This document shows, piece after piece, positions 16,204 through 25,632 of a stretch of 64,000 bases of DNA. A program made the translations under genes and the position numbers. Source of the DNA: Prevotella sp. (GTDB lineage: Bacteria > Bacteroidota > Bacteroidia > Bacteroidales > Bacteroidaceae); assembly GCA_017475265.1 (NCBI GenBank), contig JAFVFY010000129.1, positions 1-64,000 of the forward strand, given 5' to 3'. Below the pieces are notes generated by a model. The model searched no databases. It was not told where the DNA came from and saw nothing but the letters and a program-made list of their open reading frames with translations. Every line of letters begins with the position of its first letter. The first letter of the stretch is position 1.

Positions 16204-17273
16204 TGAGAGATAACAGCATATCTATAGCAAAAGGAATTGCCATCATTCTGATGGTATTAGGACACGCAGATTGCCCTGATTTCATCAATAAATATCTTTC
16301 AATGATGCGAATGCCCTTGTTCTTCTTCATGAGCGGGTATTGTTTCAAAATCAAATACTTGGATGACGAAAGGGGGTACTTGAAAAAACGTGTGACGGGT
16401 ATCTATTGGCCTTATTTGAAATGGTCTCTTTTCTTCCTTCTTATTCATAATGTCTGCTTCCGACTGAACATTTATAGCGATGAATATGGCTTTATTGGCC
16501 ATACGTCATCTCTTTACACATTTTCGGACTTTTTAAATCACGCAATTTCTATAGTAACAAAAATGAAAGACCATGAGCAATTGGTCGGTGGTTTCTGGTT
16601 TTTGAAATCACTTTTTGTAGGATCCGTGATTTTCTTTGCAACGATGAAATTGTTGAAGGGATCTAAAGTTGGAATGGTCTTTTTGCTTTTGCTGTCTCTA
16701 TTGTTGGTATATATGAATTGGAAGATTCCATACTTTCAAGTTGGACATCGTGAATGCTTAGCTGCATTCTATCTATATTGCGGTCATCTTTATAAAAGAT
16801 ACAAATTAAACTGGCATCATCATACATGGCTGAACATTGTTTTCGTAGTCATTGTAGGCATTGGTTCTGTCTATTGGTCGGCATCAATGCTTCGTCTTAC
16901 TTTCGCCAAAATGTTGCCATACGTTGTCACTTCGATTATGGGGCTATTAGTGATTTTCAATATCGGTCAGCATTTGTCTCAATGTGAACATTCTAAGATA
17001 AAACAGTTCCTTGTATATGTTGGGAATTATACCTTTAATGTTCTTACGTGGCATTTCCTGTCCATGAAATTAGTGTCATTCATGCTTATTGCCATATACG
17101 GTCTTCCCATGAAGCGGCTCTCAGAGTTTCCCGTGATTGAAGAATATGCCAGACAAGGATGGTGGATTGCCTATCTTGTTGTAGGCGTAGCCGTACCTGT
17201 TATCTGGACTTATTATTATCACCTGTTCAAAGACAGGTTGATGAATTGTTCAGCTAATAAATCCCTCTCCTGA
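16203..17273 (+). CDS. Acyltransferase 3 family membrane protein
   Basis: A 356-residue membrane protein with about ten spans. The opening SISIAKGIAIILMVLGHADC carries the conserved region with the active-site His of acyltransferase-3 proteins (OafA/WecH/NodX type), and RMPLLFFMSGYCFKIK-like residues (MRMPLFFFMSGYCFK) give the second motif. It probably adds acetyl or another acyl group to the polysaccharide, making a second modifying enzyme beside the hexapeptide acyltransferase. Starts in a one-base overlap with the polymerase gene. Confidence 0.87.
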   Translation: MRDNSISIAKGIAIILMVLGHADCPDFINKYLSMMRMPLFFFMSGYCFKIKYLDDERGYLKKRVTGIYWPYLKWSLFFLLIHNVCFRLNIYSDEYGFIGHTSSLYTFSDFLNHAISIVTKMKDHEQLVGGFWFLKSLFVGSVIFFATMKLLKGSKVGMVFLLLLSLLLVYMNWKIPYFQVGHRECLAAFYLYCGHLYKRYKLNWHHHTWLNIVFVVIVGIGSVYWSASMLRLTFAKMLPYVVTSIMGLLVIFNIGQHLSQCEHSKIKQFLVYVGNYTFNVLTWHFLSMKLVSFMLIAIYGLPMKRLSEFPVIEEYARQGWWIAYLVVGVAVPVIWTYYYHLFKDRLMNCSANKSLS

Positions 17274-17277
17274 TCAC

Positions 17278-18219
17278 ATGACACATCGACTTGCCATCAT
17301 CATTCCTGCCTACAAGGCTACATTCCTGCCCGCTGCGCTTGACTCTATTGCCATGCAGACGTGCAAGGACTTCACCTTATATATAGGAGACGACTGTAGC
17401 CCTGAGCCGATAAGTGATATTGTTGAGCAATACAGAGACAAGATAGAACTGGTATATCAGCGGTTTGACACCAATTTAGGAGGCAAAGACCTTGTTGCCC
17501 AATGGGAGCGGTGCATTGCCATGAGTCAGGATGAGCCTTATATCTGGTTGTTCTCTGACGATGATGTGATGGAACCGAACTGCGTGGAACTGTTATTGAG
17601 AACGATTGATGAAACAAAAGGTGCATACGACCTCTATCACTTCGATGTGAATGAAATCAATGACGAGGGAAAGGTGACAAAGCAACTTCCAGCTTATCCG
17701 CAAGTTCTTAGCGCATACGACTATTATAAAGGGAAATCTTCTGGAAAATTTCGCAGCTATGTGATGGAGGATGTCTTTTCACGAAGGACTTATGAACAGG
17801 CGGGCGGTTTCATGAACTTTGACCTTGCCTGGGGAAGTGATGTAGCTACCTGGTGCATCTTCTGTGGGAAGAAAGGAATGTTTAAGATTCCTGGTGCCCA
17901 TGTCCTATGGCGTAGAAGCAGTCAGAACATTACTCCGGACAAATCCAGACAGATAGCAGAGCGCAAGCTGAAGTCTGAATGTGAGTTCCTGAATTGGTCA
18001 TATAACTATTTTAGTAACGAGAAAGATATATGGGAAGTAAACCGTGCTCTTTTTATCAGCAAAATGCAACAATACAAGGCACGTGTTGGACAGAAATGTC
18101 GCAAAAAAGCATTCTCTGTCTTCTTTCAGACACATGGTCATAAACACGAAAGATTAATAGTATTCTTATTAGTTCATCTTCATCACAAACTATACCATTT
18201 TGTAAAACCTCTATTATGA
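17278..18219 (+). CDS. Glycosyltransferase family 2
   Basis: A 313-residue GT-A enzyme: LAIIIPAYKATFLPAALDSI at the N-terminus, FTLYIGDDCSPEPISDIVE, and the DxD-like site LFSDDDVMEPNCVELLL. The EDVFSRRTYEQAGGFMNFDL segment fits the acceptor-side loop. Four bases after the acyltransferase stop and overlapping the next gene by four bases. Specificity unknown. Confidence 0.88.
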   Translation: MTHRLAIIIPAYKATFLPAALDSIAMQTCKDFTLYIGDDCSPEPISDIVEQYRDKIELVYQRFDTNLGGKDLVAQWERCIAMSQDEPYIWLFSDDDVMEPNCVELLLRTIDETKGAYDLYHFDVNEINDEGKVTKQLPAYPQVLSAYDYYKGKSSGKFRSYVMEDVFSRRTYEQAGGFMNFDLAWGSDVATWCIFCGKKGMFKIPGAHVLWRRSSQNITPDKSRQIAERKLKSECEFLNWSYNYFSNEKDIWEVNRALFISKMQQYKARVGQKCRKKAFSVFFQTHGHKHERLIVFLLVHLHHKLYHFVKPLL

Positions 18220-19280
18220 AAGTCTATTTTGTAGTCAAAGAACCTTCTAAGCGAACCATCAACCATTTTGTGTCTTCGCTTGGCAACGCTCTGCAGAAGC
18301 AGGGCTGCGAGGTTGTCTATGGCCTTAAGCTGCTTTGGACAGATGAGGTTTTGAGTTATGATATCATACATTTCCAGTGGCCAGAAGGACTTTTTGGCTT
18401 GTTCGGTCATCAGGTGACAGATGAAGAACTGAAACGTGTGAATCAGCGCCTTGTTTGGCTTAAGGAGCACGGAAAGAAAATATTCTATACTTGCCATAAC
18501 TTAAGGCCTCATACAAATAAAAACGAAAACTTATTATGCCTCTATGAACTGATTTGTAACAATGCTGACTATATTCATCATTTAGGTAATTACAGTTGTG
18601 AGCTTTTACAACAAAAATACCCAAAGGCACGTCATATCGTGATACCACATCATATTTATGACGATGTCTATAGCTTTTCCATTACTCGTGAAGAGGCAAG
18701 AAATCGTTTGCGCCTCCCAGGAAACAAAAAAATAGTGCTGAGTTTTGGAAAGTTTCGTAATGAGCGGGAACGTGACTTCGTGCTTGAGATGCAACAGGCT
18801 TTAGGCCGTTCAGTTCTTTTCCTAATGCCAGGCTTTTATCGTGAAACACTGCACACATGGAATCCGATAAAGTTCATTACACGCTTGTATCACACCATAC
18901 GTTACAAGTTGAAAGGCATTCGATTCTGTAATGAAGCGATTCCCGATGACTTGATGCAATGTTATTTCTGCGCTGCCGATGTGGTGCTGATCCAGCGGCT
19001 TGATATCCTAAACTCAGGTAATCTGCCGATGGTCTTCCATGCCGGCAAAGTTGTGGTTGGACCAGATGTAGGCAACGTAGGACCTATACTATGCGATACA
19101 GGCAATTTCACCTTTGACCCACATGATATGAGAAGTGCTGTAAGTGCATTACAAAACGCATTGGAAGCCACTTCAAAAGGGGGTGAGAACAAAACTTACG
19201 CCACAGAGCACTGGTCATCTGAGCGTATTGCAGCATCATTGTTAAAGTATTATCAACAGGCATTATACAGGGAAACATGA
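18216..19280 (+). CDS. Glycosyltransferase, GT-B fold (GT4-like)
   Basis: A 354-residue protein. The N-terminal half has a Rossmann-like start (MKVYFVVKEPSKRTINHFVS) and IIHFQWPEGLFGLFG; the C-terminal half has the nucleotide-sugar part with KKIVLSFGKFRNERERDF and a region (CAADVVLIQRLDILNSGNLP) equivalent to the donor-binding E-x7-E zone. It is more distant from standard GT4 enzymes than the other glycosyltransferases here, so only the fold-level call is firm. Confidence 0.75.
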   Translation: MKVYFVVKEPSKRTINHFVSSLGNALQKQGCEVVYGLKLLWTDEVLSYDIIHFQWPEGLFGLFGHQVTDEELKRVNQRLVWLKEHGKKIFYTCHNLRPHTNKNENLLCLYELICNNADYIHHLGNYSCELLQQKYPKARHIVIPHHIYDDVYSFSITREEARNRLRLPGNKKIVLSFGKFRNERERDFVLEMQQALGRSVLFLMPGFYRETLHTWNPIKFITRLYHTIRYKLKGIRFCNEAIPDDLMQCYFCAADVVLIQRLDILNSGNLPMVFHAGKVVVGPDVGNVGPILCDTGNFTFDPHDMRSAVSALQNALEATSKGGENKTYATEHWSSERIAASLLKYYQQALYRET

Positions 19281-20290
19281 AACCGAATAGGGAACCTTTA
19301 ATCAGCGTGGTGCTGCCTACCTACAACGTAGTGCAGTATTTGCGGCAATGCCTGGAAAGCGTTGCGGCTCAGACCTACCATAACATTGAGGTCATCATCA
19401 TCATTGATGGAGCCACTGATGGTTCGTACGAGATTGCCCAAGACTTCTGCAAGACAGATAACCGCTTCTCCGTCTATTGGCAGGAGAATGCAGGCAGTGG
19501 CCCTGCCCGCAACAATGGGCTTGCACACTGCCAGGGAGAGTTCGTCATGTTTGTTGACCCTGACGACTGGATAGAACCGGAGCTGTTGGAGAAACTGTAT
19601 GAGGCTCAACGGGAGGGAGATAACGATTTAGTAGCTACAAGAAGAACTCGTGTCTTGTGTGACAACAACGATAAAGTCTTGAAAGTTATTCCTCGTCATT
19701 TCAAAGAAGAGACCATTCAGGGGCAGAAGGAGATTCGCCAATCATATATTAGAATGTTAACTTCTGACGTTGTGGGCTCTCCTACGCAAAAGTTATACAA
19801 AATGTCAATCATAAGGAATTCTGGTGTTGAGTTCCCTCCTTTACGCAGGTCGCAAGATGTTGCTTTCAATTATAGGTATTATTCCTGTATTCAATCGTTA
19901 AGGCTTATTTCTTATAGTGGTTATAACTATAGAATAATGACAAAGCGTGCGCCGGGTAAAAGTGGACAGGATTATTATAAAACGATTGAATGGTTCTACC
20001 AGGACTATCAGCGTCTTTATCAGTCATGGAATATGCCTTTCCCTGAACAAGAATTGTGCGATTTCTTCTTTAGAGTACGCATTTATGCCAATTTGCAGCA
20101 GTTTGCTGCACATGGTTGGGACATGAAGCCTGTCGTTGAGAATCCAACGATTCAGCATATCTTTCTAACGGCAAATCCTCAGACGTTTTATTTGAAAACT
20201 GTCAGGAGCCTGCTTTGTAGGAGAAAATATGAGATGCTGAGGATATTTCTGATAATGATTATGTTTGTTAAACGGTATTTGAACAAATGA
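19277..20290 (+). CDS. Glycosyltransferase family 2
   Basis: A 337-residue GT-A enzyme of the EpsJ/WcaA group: LISVVLPTYNVVQYLRQCLE, IIIIDGATDGSYEIAQDFC, ENAGSGPARNNGLAHCQGEF and the DxD-type FVDPDDWIEPELLEKL. The C-terminal third has the usual aromatic helices of these enzymes. Overlaps both neighbours by four bases, which suggests coupled translation. Confidence 0.9.
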   Translation: MKPNREPLISVVLPTYNVVQYLRQCLESVAAQTYHNIEVIIIIDGATDGSYEIAQDFCKTDNRFSVYWQENAGSGPARNNGLAHCQGEFVMFVDPDDWIEPELLEKLYEAQREGDNDLVATRRTRVLCDNNDKVLKVIPRHFKEETIQGQKEIRQSYIRMLTSDVVGSPTQKLYKMSIIRNSGVEFPPLRRSQDVAFNYRYYSCIQSLRLISYSGYNYRIMTKRAPGKSGQDYYKTIEWFYQDYQRLYQSWNMPFPEQELCDFFFRVRIYANLQQFAAHGWDMKPVVENPTIQHIFLTANPQTFYLKTVRSLLCRRKYEMLRIFLIMIMFVKRYLNK

Positions 20291-21540
20291 ACATCAGTTA
20301 TACGACAAGACACCATCTGTGCTTAGGTTGTGGCTTATGTGAAGACATTTGTCCACAAGGTGCTATAACTATAGATATTCGCCAAGGAGAATACCGTCCG
20401 AGCGTCGATGAGTCCCTTTGTATCGGCAGTAAATGTGGACGATGTTCAGATATCTGTCCAGGGTTAGGTGTTGACCTTTTAAAATTATCAACAAGGCATG
20501 ACTCTCTAACGAACGGTCATATTACATATAATGAGTATCTCGGCCGCTATGTACAACTTTATACCGGTCATTGTACAAATGAGAATATCAGATATCATTC
20601 TGCTTCCGGGGGACTGGTTACAGGTCTGTTGGTTTATCTGCTTGAGAAAAAGATGATTGACGGAGCTGTCGTGACACGGTTCTCTTCCATCGACCATCTG
20701 ACGCCGGAGGTTTTTATTGCGCGTAATACTGAAGAGCTGATTTCTGCCCGAAGTTCCAAGTATTGTCCTGTATCCATGCAGGGTATCAGGAAACAAATAA
20801 GAGAGGCCGAAGGGAAATATGTCATTATAGGGTTGCCTTGTCATTTGCACGGATTCAGGAAAATTGAAGAAAAGGACAAGAAATTCCGTGAACATGTATT
20901 TGCATATTGGGGACTGTATTGTTCATCTGGCCGGACATTTCACCTGACTGATTATGTTCTTCAACAAAGACATATCAATCAAGAGGATATCCGTTATTTC
21001 TCCTATCGTGACGAGGGATGTTTAGGGTCTTTAGTGGTCAAATGTAGCAATGAGGTATATAAAGAAAGATACCAAAGTTATTTTCATCCGCTTCGAAGCA
21101 TTTTTATACCTCGTCGTTGTCATTTCTGTATCGACCACTCCGCAGAGTTGGCTGACATCTCATTTGGAGATATACATATAAAGCCCTATTCTGATGATAC
21201 TATAGGCATCAATTCTCTGATAGTACGAACCCCTCAAATGAATGATTTGTTACAACAAGCCATGATGGATGGTGCTATTGTCATGGAAGAACTAAACGAG
21301 GCGACATTAGTGGCTTCTCAGAAAATGGCCAGGGTAAAGAAAACAAAATATGCATCCTTGGTCTATTGGTGCAAACGAATGGGAATGGCAGTCCCCCAAT
21401 ACGATGTAAAACCGTATTCCAAAATAGGATTTGTAAAGTCTCTATTCTATTTGATAAATCTAAACCTGCAATACCAAGTGGGACATCATCGTAATCTGTG
21501 GTTTCTGATAAAATACATGATAAAGAAAAGAAAGGCATGA
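20287..21540 (+). CDS. 4Fe-4S protein with F420 hydrogenase/dehydrogenase beta-subunit domain
   Basis: A 417-residue protein. The N-terminus carries two [4Fe-4S] motifs: CLGCGLCEDICPQGAI and, further on, CIGSKCGRCSDICPG. The rest matches the FrhB_FdhB N- and C-terminal regions, including the further cysteines RRCHFCIDHSAELADISFGD. In polysaccharide loci this family is regularly next to a polysaccharide pyruvyl transferase, as here (four-base overlap). An electron-transfer role in sugar or pyruvyl modification is assumed; the reaction is not known to me. Confidence 0.88.
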   Translation: MNISYTTRHHLCLGCGLCEDICPQGAITIDIRQGEYRPSVDESLCIGSKCGRCSDICPGLGVDLLKLSTRHDSLTNGHITYNEYLGRYVQLYTGHCTNENIRYHSASGGLVTGLLVYLLEKKMIDGAVVTRFSSIDHLTPEVFIARNTEELISARSSKYCPVSMQGIRKQIREAEGKYVIIGLPCHLHGFRKIEEKDKKFREHVFAYWGLYCSSGRTFHLTDYVLQQRHINQEDIRYFSYRDEGCLGSLVVKCSNEVYKERYQSYFHPLRSIFIPRRCHFCIDHSAELADISFGDIHIKPYSDDTIGINSLIVRTPQMNDLLQQAMMDGAIVMEELNEATLVASQKMARVKKTKYASLVYWCKRMGMAVPQYDVKPYSKIGFVKSLFYLINLNLQYQVGHHRNLWFLIKYMIKKRKA

Positions 21541-22721
21541 TGAAGATAGGCTGTGTTATAGCATATTCCAAGGGTCACAATAACTATGGAACTTCACTTC
21601 AAGGCTATGCTTTGGTTCGGAAGATTCAGGAATTGGGGTATGATGTAGAGATCATAGAATACGTCAAGCGACTCTCACTGATTGATAAGGTTAAATACGT
21701 TATCAATGCTATACGTGCTGGCGAAATAAAAGTGCTGAAACGGAAAGCATGGGGTAAAAGAGCATATCATCATCCTCAGTATGCAGAAGGCCTGACATTG
21801 CGTACCCAAGCAGTAGATGCCTATAAAAGCAAGAAATTGATTCCCTTATTTCATCGCTACACAGGTTTTAAGGCATTGTCTGAAGGTTCTTTAAATTATG
21901 ATACCGTGGTTGTCGGTTCTGACCAGGTTTGGACACCGTTGTCATTACCCAACAAGTTCTTTAATTTGTTGTTTGTGAAAGATTCTGTGAGGAAAGTGTC
22001 TTATGCTAGTAGTTTCGGTGTAAGCCATATTCCTGATTTCCAGAAAAAGGCCACAGGTCATTATCTTGACAGGTTCTATAAAATCAGCGTCAGAGAGCAA
22101 CGAGGAAAAGAGATTATAGAAAGTTTAAGTCATCAGCAGGCATTAGTAGTAGCCGACCCCACACTATTACTCACTCGAGAAGAATGGGAAAAGGAAATAG
22201 CAGAAAATATATCGGAATCAACTGCTCAGAATGTTGCAAGGACAGAAGGAACACCATATATCTTTTGCTATTTGATTTCGCCCAACAAAGAAGCGCGTAT
22301 TCAGGTACAGAGATTGAAGGATGAGACAGGCCTGCCAATGGTCACCATCAGACACATGGAGCAGTATCGCGAGATAGACGAAACGATAGGCGATGAAGCT
22401 CCTTACGCTGTTGATCCCAATGATTTTGTCAGATATATCAGTAAGGCACAATATGTATGTACGGACTCTTTCCATTGTACGGTGTTCTCTACGTTATTTC
22501 ATAGGCCATTCATGACTTTTTATCGTACCAGTCATCAAGTACGTTCAAACAGGAACTCAAGAATTGATTCCCTGTTTGAGATTTTAGGAATCAATAAGAG
22601 CCATATTTTTAAAGATGACATCTTAAAGATTAAAGAACCGATAGACTGGAATAGGGTAGATAACAATCTTGAAGAACTCAGATTAGATAGTTTAAAATTC
22701 TTGAAAACAGCATTAAAGTAA
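21537..22721 (+). CDS. Polysaccharide pyruvyl transferase family protein
   Basis: About 394 residues from the ATG at 21537, which overlaps the previous stop (ATGA); a further upstream start would lie inside the Fe-S gene. Motifs are IGCVIAYSKGHNNYGTSLQG, VVVGSDQVWTPLSLPN, VSYASSFGVSHIP and VCTDSFHCTVFSTLFHRPF, the full set of the CsaB/WcaK family. It probably adds a ketal pyruvate (or acts as a GT-B-like transferase) on the repeat unit, giving it negative charge. Confidence 0.9.
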   Translation: MMKIGCVIAYSKGHNNYGTSLQGYALVRKIQELGYDVEIIEYVKRLSLIDKVKYVINAIRAGEIKVLKRKAWGKRAYHHPQYAEGLTLRTQAVDAYKSKKLIPLFHRYTGFKALSEGSLNYDTVVVGSDQVWTPLSLPNKFFNLLFVKDSVRKVSYASSFGVSHIPDFQKKATGHYLDRFYKISVREQRGKEIIESLSHQQALVVADPTLLLTREEWEKEIAENISESTAQNVARTEGTPYIFCYLISPNKEARIQVQRLKDETGLPMVTIRHMEQYREIDETIGDEAPYAVDPNDFVRYISKAQYVCTDSFHCTVFSTLFHRPFMTFYRTSHQVRSNRNSRIDSLFEILGINKSHIFKDDILKIKEPIDWNRVDNNLEELRLDSLKFLKTALK

Positions 22722-23752
22722 TGAAGCAAGTTCTCTTTGTCGGTTGGGTGAATCAAGGAAAACCGCCTGTGGATGGTGAGACCACCAAGAACCAATACAT
22801 TATTGCAGAACTGAAAAAGTACTGCAAGGTGACGGTCTTGGACTTCTACGAAAAACGTAAGCACCCATGGGTATATCTGCAGGCATTATGGGCTGTAATC
22901 ATTCAGTCTCATGCCACTATCGTTTTTTCTACTTCTGCATCGAATATTTATGGTGTATTGAAATGGTTCAAGAAATTGAAAATCCATCGTAATGTTGTCC
23001 ATTGGGTTATTGGCGGAACCTTAGGTGACAAAGTGAAGAATGGTGTATTCAACGCAGACGTTATCGGTTATGCTAAACATACGCTCGTTGAAAGTCCTTT
23101 AATGCTTCGACAATTGGAAGATTGCGATGTAAAAGGGGTTATTCATGTTCCGAATTTCAAGCGCATCGATTACCTTCCCCAAATAAGTGCCCCCAAAAAC
23201 GTTCTGCGTTTCGTTTTTCTTTCACGAATTATGGCAGAAAAAGGATGTAATGAAATTTTAGCAGCAGCAAACCTCTTGAATGAGTGGGGATTACAGAAGC
23301 AATATGTAGTTGATTTTTATGGCAAGGTAGCAGATGATTACAAAACGACTTTCGAGGAAGGATTATCCAAATTGCCAAACGTAAAACACCAGAATTTCCT
23401 TGACATGCGGCAAAAGAAAGGATATGACAGGTTAGCCACATACGATATGCTGCTATTTCCGACTTATTGGAAAGGGGAAGGGTTTGCGGGTATATTTATA
23501 GATGCCTTTGTGTCAGGGCTACCGATGATAATTACTGATTGGGCACATAACAGCCAGTTTGTGAAAAAAGGGGAAACAGGACTGTTCATTCCCGTTCATG
23601 ATGCGAAGGCATTGGCGTATAAAATGAAAGATTGCATTGATGGCCAATACGATATCTGGAAGATGAAACAGTATTGTCAAATAGAAGCAAAGAAATATGA
23701 TGTAAGCAGAATTGTTACGGAAGGTCTTTTGAAGAAAATCGAAATATTATGA
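22721..23752 (+). CDS. Glycosyltransferase family 4
   Basis: A 343-residue GT-B enzyme. The C-terminal half has LRFVFLSRIMAEKGCNEILA and the donor-binding FPTYWKGEGFAGIFIDAFVS, in which E-G-F-x-x-x-x-x-D/E is the GT4 signature, followed by PMIITDWAHNSQFVKKGETG. The N-terminal half opens with LFVGWVNQGKPPVDGE, a glycine-rich acceptor loop. Start ATG shares one base with the previous stop (TAATG). Confidence 0.9.
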   Translation: MKQVLFVGWVNQGKPPVDGETTKNQYIIAELKKYCKVTVLDFYEKRKHPWVYLQALWAVIIQSHATIVFSTSASNIYGVLKWFKKLKIHRNVVHWVIGGTLGDKVKNGVFNADVIGYAKHTLVESPLMLRQLEDCDVKGVIHVPNFKRIDYLPQISAPKNVLRFVFLSRIMAEKGCNEILAAANLLNEWGLQKQYVVDFYGKVADDYKTTFEEGLSKLPNVKHQNFLDMRQKKGYDRLATYDMLLFPTYWKGEGFAGIFIDAFVSGLPMIITDWAHNSQFVKKGETGLFIPVHDAKALAYKMKDCIDGQYDIWKMKQYCQIEAKKYDVSRIVTEGLLKKIEIL

Positions 23753-24651
23753 GCAAAACAATGATTCTTTTCTTCGTCAGCTTTCTTGTCAGGCTGCACA
23801 TCTTGACACCCATTCGGGTGGCAAGACTGAAGTTCTTCTACAAGTTACATCGTTGGCCCGATTTTGAGCTTCCTAAGGACATCAACGAAAAAATTAACTG
23901 GATGAAGTTCTACGGGGATACAAGTCAGTGGTCATTGCTGGCAGACAAGTATCGCGTCAGAGAATATGTTGCAGAAAAGATAGGAGAGGAATACCTGATT
24001 CCCCTTATTGGCAAGTGGGACACGGTGGATGATATAGATTGGGACCAGTTGCCACAGCAGTTTGTGATGAAATGCAACAACAGCAGTGGCGATGTAGTGG
24101 TGTGTACAGACAAGAAGACATTGGATAAGAAAAAAACTCTTCAGCATTTTAGAAAGAATCTTCAGACGCCCTACGGCATACTTACCGGCGAAGAGCATTA
24201 TAAACAGATTAGACCATGTATTATTGCCGAAGAACTGCTTGACGGAAGTACACAGCCCAACAAATCACAATCACTTGTAGATTACAAGATATGGAGTTTC
24301 AATGGCAAACCGGAATTCATCGTGTGTTATGGTAGTCGGCATGATAAGTATTATTGTGAGATTGGTGTGTATGACCGTAATTGGGATGCTCATCCAGAAT
24401 ACCTTTGCTATTCTTCCCATTATATACCAGAACAGAAACTGATGCCCAAACCTGCATCACTGGACACTATGTTACGTATTGCATCAATTCTTTCCAAAGA
24501 ACATCCTCAGATGCGGGTAGATTTGTATGATGTCAACGGACATGTTTATGTTGGAGAACTAACCCTGACATCAAGCGGAGGATATATGAATCATTTCACA
24601 CAAGCGTTCTTAGACAAACTCGGTCAATTTACAGTATTACCAATAGATTAA
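23749..24651 (+). CDS. TupA-like ATP-grasp protein
   Basis: A 300-residue member of the ATPgrasp_TupA family, named after the teichuronopeptide biosynthesis protein of Bacillus. Typical segments are ELPKDINEKINWMKFYGDTS, LADKYRVREYVAEKIGEEYL, PQQFVMKCNNSSGDVVVCTD and VDYKIWSFNGKPEFIVCYG, with metal ligands probably in MRVDLYDVNGHVYVGELTLT. It may link an amino acid or peptide to a uronic acid of the polymer; this is inferred from TupA. It is the third ATP-grasp gene of the locus. Confidence 0.88.
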   Translation: MSKTMILFFVSFLVRLHILTPIRVARLKFFYKLHRWPDFELPKDINEKINWMKFYGDTSQWSLLADKYRVREYVAEKIGEEYLIPLIGKWDTVDDIDWDQLPQQFVMKCNNSSGDVVVCTDKKTLDKKKTLQHFRKNLQTPYGILTGEEHYKQIRPCIIAEELLDGSTQPNKSQSLVDYKIWSFNGKPEFIVCYGSRHDKYYCEIGVYDRNWDAHPEYLCYSSHYIPEQKLMPKPASLDTMLRIASILSKEHPQMRVDLYDVNGHVYVGELTLTSSGGYMNHFTQAFLDKLGQFTVLPID

Positions 24652-25107
24652 ATGAATAAGAAAAAAGTAATTGCCGTAGCCTCGATAGGAGGTCATTGGA
24701 TACAATTGTTGCGGATAGCGAGGCCCCTGGAGGAATATTATGAGATGGTATATGTCTCAACACATCCAAAATGTGCTGCGATGGTAGAAGGTAAGAATTA
24801 TTATCTGGCTACTGATTTCAGTCGTTCAAATGCCTGGAAACTGATACCGGCATTCTTCAGGCAGTTGAATATCATCAGAAAGGAAAAGCCCGATGCAATC
24901 ATCACCACTGGAGCCGCTCCGGGACTGATCTGTGTGTTTGCTGGATGGCTGCTACGCAGAAAGACCATTTGGATAGACAGCATCGCCAACGTCAACCGCC
25001 TGTCCCTAAGCGGAAGGATTGCGGCTTTATTCGTCTCCAGAGTCTATACGCAGTGGCAACACTTGGCTACAGCCAAAATCCATTATGCCGGAGACATCTT
25101 TGGATAA
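24652..25107 (+). CDS. Alg14-like subunit of a split GlcNAc/Gal transferase (PssD/CpsF type)
   Basis: A 151-residue protein: KVIAVASIGGHWIQLLRIA at the N-terminus and DAIITTGAAPGLICVFAGWL give the Alg14/EpsF-type acceptor-side half of a GT28-like enzyme. In streptococcal capsule and exopolysaccharide loci such proteins pair with an Alg13-like half to form an active beta-1,4-transferase. The partner follows after 24 bases. A hydrophobic stretch near residue 85-105 would hold it at the membrane. ATG directly follows the TupA stop. Confidence 0.9.
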   Translation: MNKKKVIAVASIGGHWIQLLRIARPLEEYYEMVYVSTHPKCAAMVEGKNYYLATDFSRSNAWKLIPAFFRQLNIIRKEKPDAIITTGAAPGLICVFAGWLLRRKTIWIDSIANVNRLSLSGRIAALFVSRVYTQWQHLATAKIHYAGDIFG

Positions 25108-25131
25108 TAACTAACCATTCAAATCTCAACT

Positions 25132-25605
25132 ATGATATTCGTTACTATTGGCACACAGATTCCATTCGACCGGCTCATCGAGATGCTCGACCGCATCGCA
25201 CCTGAGCTTGACGAAGAGATCTATGCTCAGGCCCTTAGGGGTAAATACAAACCTAAACACTTTAAACTCATTGATTTCATTGAACCCGATGAATTTGAAA
25301 AGGTGTTTGCCCAGGCAAGATTGATTGTAGCCCATGCTGGCATGGGGACTATTCTGTCTGCTCTACGCAACTCTAAGCCGTTGGTCATCTTTCCACGCAT
25401 AGCATTGATAGGTGAGCATCGCAACGAACATCAGAGAGCCACTGCCCTGATGATAAAAGAGAATAAATATGCATACGTGGCTACCAATGAGAAGGAGCTT
25501 CGCGAACTGCTCCACATGGACCTCCGTCCACTGAAAAAAATAGGCGAGTTTGCATCGGAAAGCCTCGTCAAATCCTTGAAAGACTTTATCGACTTCAACG
25601 TGTAA
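25132..25605 (+). CDS. Alg13-like catalytic subunit of a split glycosyltransferase (PssE/CpsG type)
   Basis: A 157-residue GT28 C-terminal domain: MIFVTIGTQIPFDRLIEMLD, VAHAGMGTILSALRNSKPLV (donor-binding loop) and GEHRNEHQRATALMIKENKY. Size and order are right for Alg13/EpsF partner proteins. It needs the preceding Alg14-like protein for membrane attachment and activity, as known for the family. Confidence 0.9.
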   Translation: MIFVTIGTQIPFDRLIEMLDRIAPELDEEIYAQALRGKYKPKHFKLIDFIEPDEFEKVFAQARLIVAHAGMGTILSALRNSKPLVIFPRIALIGEHRNEHQRATALMIKENKYAYVATNEKELRELLHMDLRPLKKIGEFASESLVKSLKDFIDFNV

Positions 25606-25632
25606 ACAATTATAAAATAAAATAATAAAATT

